64,000 nucleotides of DNA, from contig JBDUXZ010000011.1 in assembly GCA_039944855.1 (NCBI GenBank), positions 91,960 to 155,959 on the forward strand. Reading direction: 5' to 3'. Numbering within the stretch: the stretch's first letter is position 1; each line of letters begins with the position of its first letter. The notes beneath the pieces were generated by a model, which made no database searches, was not told the origin of the DNA, and worked only from the letters and a program-made list of their open reading frames with translations. The position numbers and the translations under genes are program-made. This document shows, one piece after another, positions 26,463-33,489 of the stretch. This DNA is from Rhodothermales bacterium (GTDB lineage Bacteria; Bacteroidota; Rhodothermia; Rhodothermales; JANQRZ01).

Positions 26463-26828
26463 TCAGGCGTGGTAGAACGTCTCTTTCACGATCTGCCCGT
26501 CCTTCCACTCCTGCACGGCGACCTGCTCCAGGCGCGTGTCATTGCCGTAGGCGGAATGGTCGAAGTGCATGAACCACTCCGTGAAGGCGGTGCCGCTGCC
26601 CTCGCCGGTTTCGTGCACGGCAGAGCTTTTGATTTCGGCCCCGTGGAAGGCCGTGATGCCGCCGACGAACTGCTTCTCGTGCTCGCGGTTGCGGTCCTTG
26701 CCGCGGCGGTGGTCCTGGTTGTTGTCGCTCATCACGACGTCGTCGGCGTAGTACTTCTCGAACGCGCCGAGGATGTCGCCATCGAGGATCTGCTGGTTGA
26801 GGGCGTCGACTTTCTGGCGTAGGGACAT
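26463..26828 (-). CDS. SnoaL-like/NTF2-fold protein
   Basis: 121 residues, cytoplasmic. Sequence layout of the NTF2/SnoaL fold: an N-terminal helix LRQKVDALNQQILDGDILGAFEKYYADDVVMSDN, then strands with GSGTAFTEWFMHFDHSAYG and a final VQEWKDGQIVKETFYH. Members are small-molecule binders or enzymes such as cyclases or isomerases; no active site can be assigned. The leader (26829-26880) is AT-richer. It is divergent from the lipoprotein gene at 27009. Confidence 0.78.
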   Translation of the reverse strand: MSLRQKVDALNQQILDGDILGAFEKYYADDVVMSDNNQDHRRGKDRNREHEKQFVGGITAFHGAEIKSSAVHETGEGSGTAFTEWFMHFDHSAYGNDTRLEQVAVQEWKDGQIVKETFYHA

Positions 26829-26900
26829 GATTCGGGGAGGCTGGGTGGAGGAGGGTGGGCCTCATTAATTGTCACAACAAGTAAGTAGTTCCGCCTCCTC

Positions 26901-26932
26901 TTTGAATCTTCCCCACACCGCGTTATGTTGTG
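26901..26932 (+). promoter_or_regulatory. Bacteroidota-type promoter for the lipoprotein gene
   Basis: TTTG (26901-26904), 19-nt spacer, TATGTTGTG (26924-26932), 76 nt before the ATG at 27009. Box sequences and spacing are identical to those at 799-830. Confidence 0.6.
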
Positions 26933-27008
26933 AGTCTGCCCCACTCTCGCACCGCGCTGCCTATTCCCCTTGCCACGGCTCCTCCCCCTCCACTCGACCC
27001 CCGGTGTC

Positions 27009-27668
27009 ATGGCTCGCACGCTCCTCTCGCTCTTCGCTCTCGTTCTCCTGCTCCCCGGCTGTGACCTCTGGGACCACGGCGGCGAGACCCCCGACCGCCC
27101 CGCTCTCCTCCCCCTCGCTGAGGGCACGGAATGGGCGATGGCCTTCACCCGCACGAACGCCGACGGCGAGGTCACCGAAGCGACGACGGACACGCTTCGC
27201 GTCGTGGGCAGCATCCGGGTCGAGGGCGAGCGGTGGGCCGAGATCACCTGCTCTCGCTCCCGCGCGACGTGCATCCCCGGCGGGTTCTACACCAACCGGG
27301 AGGACGGCGTCTGGAAGTGGGAAGGCCCCGACTCCGACGCAACTCCCTACCTCCTCTACAAGTATCCCGCCCGCGTCGGCGCGACGTACGAGCTGCCCGG
27401 CCCGACGAACTTCACCGTGACGGTGCTCGCGCAGAACGTGCCCGTAGAGACGCCCGCTGGCACCCTCCGCGCCTACCACTACGAGCTCGAGACCGACATG
27501 GTCTATGACTACCCGGTCCGCGAGGGCGACGGCCGGCTCGACCGGTTCCTCGTCCCCGGCCAGGGCTTCGCGTTCATCGGCTGCTCGTTCCTCCGCACGA
27601 ACGACAGCGGTGAGCTTGTCCTCCATTCCCGGTTCGACTGGCAGTTGATTGACGTCCTCACGCCGTAG
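27009..27668 (+). CDS. Lipoprotein of unknown function
   Basis: 219 residues with lipobox LLLPGC (Cys18). The mature part begins with an acidic linker and PLAEGTEWAMAFTRTNADGE, a pattern seen in exported beta-sandwich lipoproteins. Two Cys pairs (ITCSRSRATC and a later GCSF) may form disulfides. VPVETPAGTLRAYHYELET resembles a repeated beta segment in surface lipoproteins of this phylum. No family was recognised. The start is the ATG at 27009, consistent with the promoter at 26901-26932. A strong hairpin follows. Confidence 0.72.
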   Translation: MARTLLSLFALVLLLPGCDLWDHGGETPDRPALLPLAEGTEWAMAFTRTNADGEVTEATTDTLRVVGSIRVEGERWAEITCSRSRATCIPGGFYTNREDGVWKWEGPDSDATPYLLYKYPARVGATYELPGPTNFTVTVLAQNVPVETPAGTLRAYHYELETDMVYDYPVREGDGRLDRFLVPGQGFAFIGCSFLRTNDSGELVLHSRFDWQLIDVLTP

Positions 27669-27693
27669 CAGACGGCGCCCGCGTAGAAATGAC

Positions 27694-27726
27694 AAGCCCC
27701 GGCCGCCTGCATGGCGGCCGGGGCTT
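27694..27726. terminator. Bidirectional hairpin terminator
   Basis: AAGCCCCGGCCGCC (27694-27707) pairs perfectly over 14 bp with 27713-27726 around a 5-nt loop, between convergent genes ending at 27668 and 27754. Confidence 0.85.
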
Positions 27727-27753
27727 CGTACGTGTAGCGTTCGCGCGCGAGCG

Positions 27754-28023
27754 TCAGCTCATCGGGGCGGGCGTGACGGCCTCGACGCGGCTGATCTCGG
27801 GGATCGACCGCTTGAGCGCCTGCTCGATCCCGGCGCGGAGCGTCATCATGCTCATCGGGCACGTCCCGCACGCGCCGAGCAGTTCGAGCTCGACCACGAA
27901 CTCGTCGGTGACGCTCTGGAGACGGACGGAGCCGCCGTCGGCCATGAGGTACGGGCGGATCTGGTCGAGGGTCTCCTCGATTCGCTGGTGGAGGGCCGGG
28001 TCGGTGTGGATCGTCTCAGGCAT
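27754..28023 (-). CDS. NifU C-terminal (Nfu-type) Fe-S scaffold protein
   Basis: 89 residues, a free-standing NifU-C domain. DQIRPYLMADGGSVRLQSV is the family N-terminal signature, and Cys52/Cys55 in CGTCPMSMMTLRAGIEQALK hold the bridging [4Fe-4S] cluster in the dimer. It delivers clusters to target apoproteins. It lies 92 nt downstream of the mrp gene on the same strand, and Mrp is another cluster carrier, so the two probably work together. The start is the ATG at 28023. Confidence 0.93.
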   Translation of the reverse strand: MPETIHTDPALHQRIEETLDQIRPYLMADGGSVRLQSVTDEFVVELELLGACGTCPMSMMTLRAGIEQALKRSIPEISRVEAVTPAPMS

Positions 28024-28115
28024 AGGGAGTGGCGGCTGGCGGAATCGGGGAGTATAACGCCGGAGAGGGCCGAAAGATCGCGCGGGGTCGCCCGCTTGGC
28101 AGCGAATTCGCGGGG

Positions 28116-29222
28116 TCAGCGGTAGAGGATCTCCACCTGCGGCGTCGGCGGGAGGTCGGCGTTGCGGATCGAGATCTGCTGCGCGGCGAGCTCGGCGATT
28201 CGGCGGAAGGCGCGGGCCGAGATGCTGTCCGGGTCTTTCTCGACGATTGGCGTGCCGTGGTCGCCGCTCTCGCGGAGGCTCTGCTCGATCGGGATCTCGC
28301 CGAGGAACGGGACGGCGATGTCCTCGGCGAGCCGGCGCGCGCCGCCCTCGCCGAAGAGGTAGTACTTCCGGTCCGGGAGGTCCGGCGGCGTGAAGTACGC
28401 CATGTTCTCGACGATCCCGAGGACCGGCACGTTGACGTTCCCGAACATCGCCACGCCCTTGCGGGCGTCCGCGAGCGCCACTTCCTGCGGCGTCGAGACG
28501 ATGATGGCGCCCGTCAGCGGGACGGTCTGCACGATCGTGAGCTGGATGTCGCCCGTGCCGGGCGGGAGGTCGAGCACGAGATAGTCGAGGTCGCCCCACG
28601 CGGCGTCGTTGAGGAACTGGCGGACGGCGGACGAGACCATCGGGCCGCGCCACACGACGGCCTGCTTCTCATCGACGAGGAAGCCCATCGAGAGGAGCTT
28701 GACGCCGAACTTTTCGAGCGGGACGATCTTCCGGTCCTCGCCCACGCGCGGCTTCTCGCTGGCCGGGATGCCGAACATCGTCGGGACGGACGGGCCGTAG
28801 ATGTCGGTGTCGACGAGCCCGACGGCCGCGCCGGTCTGCGCGAGCGCGACGGCGAGGTTCGCCGCGACCGTGCTCTTGCCGACGCCGCCTTTGCCACTCG
28901 CGACGGCGATGATGTTTTTGATCCCGCCCATCACCGGCGGCTGCCGGCCCGGCCCGGCCGCCGCGCCCGGCTTGCTCGTCACGTTCGAGGTCATATTGAC
29001 CGTCACCTCCGCGTCGGCGTCGACGAGTTCGTGGACGGCCTTGACGCACGCGCCGCGGATCTGCTCTTTCAGCGGGCAGGCGGGCGTCGTGAGGATGACG
29101 GTGAACGTCACCCGCTTGCCGTCGACTTCGACGTCCTTCACCATGCCGAGGGTGACGAGGTCTTTGCCGAGGTCGGGCTCGATGACGTTCGAGAGCGCGT
29201 CGAGAACCTGTTCGCGAGTCAT
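28116..29222 (-). CDS. mrp: Mrp/NBP35-family Fe-S carrier P-loop ATPase
   Basis: 368 residues. An N-terminal MIP18/DUF59 domain (about 1-78, with TPACPLKEQI) is fused to the ParA-like ATPase. Deviant Walker A GKGGVGKST lies at 110-118; DTDIYGPSVPTMFG, LDLPPGTGD and the STPQEVALADARKG segment follow. Mrp carries [4Fe-4S] clusters to apo-enzymes. The usual C-terminal CxxC is not present in the expected place (the segment reads VENMAYFTPPDLPDRKYYLFGEGG), so the cluster site may differ; this variant is common in some bacteria. The start is the ATG at 29222; the longer frame to 29267 adds a low-complexity leader. Confidence 0.93.
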   Translation of the reverse strand: MTREQVLDALSNVIEPDLGKDLVTLGMVKDVEVDGKRVTFTVILTTPACPLKEQIRGACVKAVHELVDADAEVTVNMTSNVTSKPGAAAGPGRQPPVMGGIKNIIAVASGKGGVGKSTVAANLAVALAQTGAAVGLVDTDIYGPSVPTMFGIPASEKPRVGEDRKIVPLEKFGVKLLSMGFLVDEKQAVVWRGPMVSSAVRQFLNDAAWGDLDYLVLDLPPGTGDIQLTIVQTVPLTGAIIVSTPQEVALADARKGVAMFGNVNVPVLGIVENMAYFTPPDLPDRKYYLFGEGGARRLAEDIAVPFLGEIPIEQSLRESGDHGTPIVEKDPDSISARAFRRIAELAAQQISIRNADLPPTPQVEILYR

Positions 29223-29286
29223 AGCTGCGGGATCAGAGGAAGCGTGCGGAGTGGGGCGGGAGTGCACGGCAGCGCCGGGCGCGGGT

Positions 29287-29300
29287 TCCCTCTAGAGGGA
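29287..29300. repeat. Perfect 14-bp palindrome
   Basis: TCCCTCTAGAGGGA in the 157-nt gap between ppx/gppA (3' end 29380) and mrp. It could be part of a terminator or an operator; nothing else marks it. Confidence 0.4.
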
Positions 29301-29379
29301 GACGAAGAGCGGAAGAGCCGAGGAGCGGAAGAGGTCAGCCCTCGCTCTCGCGCTCCGTAGCTCCTCGATTCGTCGTCTC

Positions 29380-30285
29380 CTAGCCTCCTCCCTCTGCCAT
29401 CCACCGGAGGGCGAGGCCGTGGCGGAGGCCGCGCGGGCTCGGGCGGATCGCGTCGAACCCGAAGCGCCGCATGAACGCGTCGAGGATCAGCACGCCGGCG
29501 GCGTACACGTCGGCGCGGCCGGCGAGGAGCGCCGGGTCGAGCGCGAGCACGTCGTCGGCCGAGAGCGTCAGCAGGCGGTCGCGCCACGCGCGGACCGTCG
29601 CGGCATCGACCGGATCGGTGGGCGCGTCGGGGTGTTCGAGCGCGCCGAGCACGCGGACGGTGCCCGACGAGCCGAGGAGCGGCAGGCTGTTGTCCACGTC
29701 GAGCCCGGCGAACACGTCGGCGACGACCTCTTCGGCGCGGCCGATGGCGTAGTCCGACGGCGGCAACGTCGGGAAGCAGCGCTCCGTCAGCCGCACCGAG
29801 CCGATGTCCACGCTCACCCGCTCCGGCTCGCCCGCGTCAGCACGCCCGGTGACGACTTCGGTCGAGCCGCCGCCGATGTCGACGACGCACGCGGCGGCGA
29901 GGTCGGGGAAGGCGGAGCAGGCGGCGCGGAAGGTCCACAGCGCCTCCACGTCGCCCGAGATCATCTGATAGTCGAGGCCGAGCGCGCGGACGCGCTCCTT
30001 CAGTTCGTCGAGGTTCTGCGCATCGCGCGACGCGCTCGTCGCCCCGATTATGACGGTCTCGGCTCCGAACTCCTCGGCGCAGGCTCGGTAGTCCGTGAGC
30101 GCGGCGATCACCCGGCCGATGGCTTCGGGGGCGAGGCGTCGGTTCGCGTCCACGCCCTGCCCGAGCCGGACGTAGCGATCCTCTTCGTGGACGATGGATA
30201 GCTGCCCCTTCCCCACGTCGCCGATGAGCAAAAGGGCCGTGTTCGTCCCCACGTCTACCGTAGCGATGCGCGTCGTCGATTCCAT
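29380..30285 (-). CDS. Ppx/GppA family phosphatase
   Basis: 301 residues, only the actin-like ASKHA domain of the family (no C-terminal HD domain). Signatures: ATVDVGTNTALLLIGDV, ETVIIGATSASRDAQN, VVDIGGGSTEVVTG, and LLGSSGTVRVLGAL. It should hydrolyse polyphosphate or pppGpp; the two cannot be separated here. I chose the ATG at 30285 (MESTTRIATVDVG) over one six codons upstream because the sequence around it (GACGCCTGACATGG) shows that it once directly followed the prmA stop, before a repeat element was inserted. See the finding at 30285-30456. Confidence 0.9.
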   Translation of the reverse strand: MESTTRIATVDVGTNTALLLIGDVGKGQLSIVHEEDRYVRLGQGVDANRRLAPEAIGRVIAALTDYRACAEEFGAETVIIGATSASRDAQNLDELKERVRALGLDYQMISGDVEALWTFRAACSAFPDLAAACVVDIGGGSTEVVTGRADAGEPERVSVDIGSVRLTERCFPTLPPSDYAIGRAEEVVADVFAGLDVDNSLPLLGSSGTVRVLGALEHPDAPTDPVDAATVRAWRDRLLTLSADDVLALDPALLAGRADVYAAGVLILDAFMRRFGFDAIRPSPRGLRHGLALRWMAEGGG

Positions 30286-30326
30286 GTCAGGCGTCCAATT
30301 CATTTGAGGCGATAGAAAAACATCTT

Positions 30327-30431
30327 TGTCATTGCGAGGAGCGCAGCGACGAAGCAATCTCCTCCGGTCTGCTAGAGTCGGGAGATTGCCACGTCGCTAC
30401 GGGACAAGTCCCTCCGCTCCTCGCAATGACA
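30327..30431. repeat. Inverted-repeat element, TGTCATTGCGAG family, copy 1
   Basis: Arms TGTCATTGCGAGGAGCG (30327-30343) and its exact complement (30415-30431), with partly paired inner arms (CAATCTCC/GGGAGATTG). A second copy lies at 56639-56744. It separates prmA from ppx and is flanked by direct copies of TGTCAGGCGTCCRATT. Confidence 0.85.
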
Positions 30432-30442
30432 GCTTTGGGTTG

Positions 30443-31288
30443 TCAGGCGTCCGATTTTTTAGTCACGATCAGGCTCCACCACTCGTTCTCCGTGGCCTCG
30501 TCGTAGAGCGCGAGCCCGGCGGCGTCAATCGAGGCGAGCAGCACGTCGCGGTCGGTTTGCAGCAGGCCGGCGAGCACAAGCCGCCCGTCCGGCGTCAGCT
30601 TCTCGGCGAAGCGGGGCATGAGGTCGAGCAGCACGTTCCGGTTGATGTTGGCGAAGACGAGGTCGAATGGCCCCTCCGGCACCACGTCGAGCCCGCCCTC
30701 GCGGACCTCGAAGCGGTCGCCGACACCGTTGAGCAGGGCGTTCTCCGTCGCGTTCACGCTCGCCCACGGGTCGATGTCGAAGCCGACGGCCGAGGCCGCG
30801 CCGAGCTTGAGCGCGGCGATGCCGAGCACGCCCGTGCCCGTCCCCGCATCGAGCACCGTTTCGCCGCCGTGCACGACAGCCGGTAGGAAGCCGAGCACGA
30901 GCCGCGTGCTCTCGTGGTAGCCCGTCCCGAAGCTCATCTTCGGGTCGATCTCCAGCAGCATCTTGTCGGCGTGTTCGGGCGGCACGTCAGCCCACGTCGG
31001 TTTGATCAGGAAGCGGCCGACGGCGAGCGGGCGAATCGTCTCCTCCCACTGCGCGTTCCAGTTCTCCTCGCTGACGATCCGCTCCTCGATGGCGACGGGC
31101 AGGTCGTGGGCGAGGAGCCAGTGCTCGATGGCCTCGCGGCGGACGTCGCTCCAGCGCCCCGCCGGGGCGTAGGCCTTGAGGAGGTCGTCGTCCTGCTCGA
31201 AGCTCTCGAAGTCGAGGTCGGTCAGCTCGGCGATGAGGAATTCGTGATAGCGATCCGGGACGCGGAGGACCAGTTCGAGCGTTTTCAT
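30443..31288 (-). CDS. prmA: Ribosomal protein L11 methyltransferase
   Basis: 281 residues. A SAM-dependent methyltransferase that trimethylates ribosomal protein L11. An N-terminal substrate-binding domain carries ENWNAQWEETIRPLAVGRFLIKPTWA. Then come FGTGYHESTRLVLGFL (family FGTGxHxTT), motif I LDAGTGTGVLGIAALKLGA, and FANINRNVL, the family NI motif. The start is the ATG at 31288. The 3' end (AATCGGACGCCTGACA) is repeated at 30285-30300, next to the ppx start. Confidence 0.94.
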   Translation of the reverse strand: MKTLELVLRVPDRYHEFLIAELTDLDFESFEQDDDLLKAYAPAGRWSDVRREAIEHWLLAHDLPVAIEERIVSEENWNAQWEETIRPLAVGRFLIKPTWADVPPEHADKMLLEIDPKMSFGTGYHESTRLVLGFLPAVVHGGETVLDAGTGTGVLGIAALKLGAASAVGFDIDPWASVNATENALLNGVGDRFEVREGGLDVVPEGPFDLVFANINRNVLLDLMPRFAEKLTPDGRLVLAGLLQTDRDVLLASIDAAGLALYDEATENEWWSLIVTKKSDA

Positions 31289-31327
31289 GCAGGGGCAGAG
31301 GACGAAGAGAGCGAGGTGAGTCTGCCC

Positions 31328-33235
31328 CTACGCCTCGGACACCGTCGTGTTCGCTTCCTCAGGCGGGGCCGGCGGCGCGGGCGGCGGCGGCGCACCATCC
31401 GCCCGCTCGACGACGATGCCCCACGCGCCTGGATCGACGGGCGAGCCCTGGCTGAAGTCGCCGAAGGCGTGGGAGTCGTCCGTCTGGAAGTGGACGGTGT
31501 AGGTCCCCGCCGGGAGCGTGACCGTCCCCTTGAATTGCCGGTTCTTGCGCGAGCCGCCAGCGGACTCCGTGTTCGAGCGCGTCATCTCCCACACGAGATC
31601 GTTCGCGCGCTCGTCGATGATCCAGCCGTAGTCGTAGCGGTCGGTGAGGAGGATCTCGCCGACGGCGTAGATGCGGAGCGTCGTCTCTTCGTCGAGCGTG
31701 AAGGTGCGCGCGACCTCCTCGCCGTTGCGCAGGGGCGCGAGGCGGACGGGGAGCGCGCCGTCCGGGCTCCGTGGAGGCGTCGGACCGTAGTCATACCCTT
31801 CGCGCTCGCTGCTCCGCGCCACCTCGATGCCGGGCACCTCGCCGTCGAGGGCGAAGAGCGTGACGCCCCACCGCTCGGGGTGGTCCGGCGGGTCGCCGCG
31901 CCAGCGCGCGGGGCTGTGCGAGTCGTCGGAGGCGAAGTGGAGGGTGTACGTCGCGGGCGGGAGGACGAAGCTGGCCTCTTCGACGCGGTTCCGCTTCTCG
32001 CCGCCGGCGTGGTGGGTCTCGTCGTAGTCCATCTCCCACACCGTCCCGTTCCCGTCGCGGATCAGCCAGGCGTGGTCGTAGGGGTCGCCGCGCCGCATCT
32101 CGCCGAGGGCGTAGGCCCAGACGCGGAGCGAGTCGTCGAGGGTAAACGTGGCCGTTTCGAGTGCGTCGTCGCCCACGCCCGTCATCTCGACGACCTTCGG
32201 CAGTTGGGTCCACGGGTCGAAGGGGGCGACGCGGTCCGGGGTGTCGGTGTAAAGGTAGAGCCCCCACGCGGCCGGGTCGAGCGGGGGGTTCGCCGTCCAC
32301 CCGTCGGCGTCGTGGGAGCCGTCGGTCTCGAAGGCGGCGCGGTAGAGGCCGGGGGCGAGGTCGATCGTCCCCTGGTAGCGGCGATTCTTGATCGAGCCGC
32401 CGGCCCACTCGGTGTTCTCCTCCGTCATCTCCCAGACGCGCTCACCCGTCGCGAGGTCGTCGATCCAGCCGTAGTCCGTCGCGCCTCGGTAGAGTTCGCC
32501 GGTGGCCGCGATGCGGAGGGATGCCGGGTCCGTCACCTTGAACGTGTAGACGAGGCGGTCGCCGCCCCGCACGGATGAGATGGACGTGCTCCCATTTCCA
32601 ATCGTGATGGTGTGGGAGCCGCTGCTACGCCGCCCCGCCGGCCCACCGGCCCAGAGCAGGTCCGCTCCGGCCGGCGCGGTGTTCCGCTCATCGCTCCCCG
32701 TGAGGCGCTCGGCGACCGCGGCATCGGCGGGGTCCACGAGGTCGAGGCGGAAGGCCCACTTGCTCTGGTCGGACTCCCACGCGCGGTTGCCGAAGCGGAG
32801 CAGGCCCGTCATCCACTCCCCTACCGACTCCGCCTGCTCGACGGGCCGCAGCGGGTCGCCGAAGGTCGCGAAGTAGGCGTCGTAGGTCCCGGCGTCGAGC
32901 GTGATCGTATCGGCGACGATGGCGAGCGTGCCGCGCGGGCGGCTCGCCAGCTTCGGCGTCATCTGCCAGACGACGGCGCGGTCCTCGCGGCGGACGATCC
33001 AGCCGTAGGCCGCGAGGGCGGAGTCCGTCTCGAACGAGCCGACGGCCGCGATGGCGAGTTGGACGGGCTGCGCGAGGCGGAACGCGTCGTGGCGGAGCCG
33101 GTCCTCGTCCCACCCCCCGCCGAAGTCGACGAAGTTGCCGTGGTCCTCGTGGCTGGAACAGGACCGCACGACGAAGGCCACGGCGAGGCCGAAGAGGGTG
33201 ACAAGGAGGAGTCGGGAGACGCCGCGCTGCGTCAT
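31328..33235 (-). CDS. Membrane-anchored protein with four repeats of an unknown ~130-residue domain
   Basis: 635 residues. One N-terminal hydrophobic helix (LLLVTLFGLAVAFVV) acts as signal or anchor; RSC after it is a poor lipobox. The rest is four repeats. The conserved core of repeats 2-4 is LRIYAVGE, YDYGWIID, VWEMT, NTEWAGGS-KNR, LPAGTYTVHF, TDDSH, then DPAAWG. Repeat 1 is diverged (YGWIVRREDRAVVWQMT...GTYDAYFATFGDP). The pattern suggests a beta-sandwich binding domain of the DUF4384/pre-peptidase sort, but I do not recognise a family. A Pro-rich tail ends it. It follows prmA's start at a 39-nt distance on the same strand and is transcribed toward it. Confidence 0.72.
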   Translation of the reverse strand: MTQRGVSRLLLVTLFGLAVAFVVRSCSSHEDHGNFVDFGGGWDEDRLRHDAFRLAQPVQLAIAAVGSFETDSALAAYGWIVRREDRAVVWQMTPKLASRPRGTLAIVADTITLDAGTYDAYFATFGDPLRPVEQAESVGEWMTGLLRFGNRAWESDQSKWAFRLDLVDPADAAVAERLTGSDERNTAPAGADLLWAGGPAGRRSSGSHTITIGNGSTSISSVRGGDRLVYTFKVTDPASLRIAATGELYRGATDYGWIDDLATGERVWEMTEENTEWAGGSIKNRRYQGTIDLAPGLYRAAFETDGSHDADGWTANPPLDPAAWGLYLYTDTPDRVAPFDPWTQLPKVVEMTGVGDDALETATFTLDDSLRVWAYALGEMRRGDPYDHAWLIRDGNGTVWEMDYDETHHAGGEKRNRVEEASFVLPPATYTLHFASDDSHSPARWRGDPPDHPERWGVTLFALDGEVPGIEVARSSEREGYDYGPTPPRSPDGALPVRLAPLRNGEEVARTFTLDEETTLRIYAVGEILLTDRYDYGWIIDERANDLVWEMTRSNTESAGGSRKNRQFKGTVTLPAGTYTVHFQTDDSHAFGDFSQGSPVDPGAWGIVVERADGAPPPPAPPAPPEEANTTVSEA

Positions 33236-33489
33236 ACGTGGGGAGGGCACGGTGGGAGAACGTTAAAGCGCCGGAAGGGAGCGCTAGGGGGCGGTACGGG
33301 GACCGCCGCCAGAAGTTACCCCGCCGGGTTGCGGGCGGGCGACGGTATATTGGCCGGGCCCCGGCGCCGCTTCGGCCCGACGTATCCGAGGCGATCGCGT
33401 TTCGAGACCGCCGTGCAACTCGGTCCCCCCTCCGCTCGCTATGCAGACGGATCGCGCCCGCTCACCCACTCCGAGGACCCCTGCCTACC

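Noticed and set aside
33238..33489. N-terminal extension of the phosphatase frame
   Set aside because: The extra residues are charged and low in coding character and cross the likely promoter; the GTG at 33490 gives the expected start before the first membrane helix.
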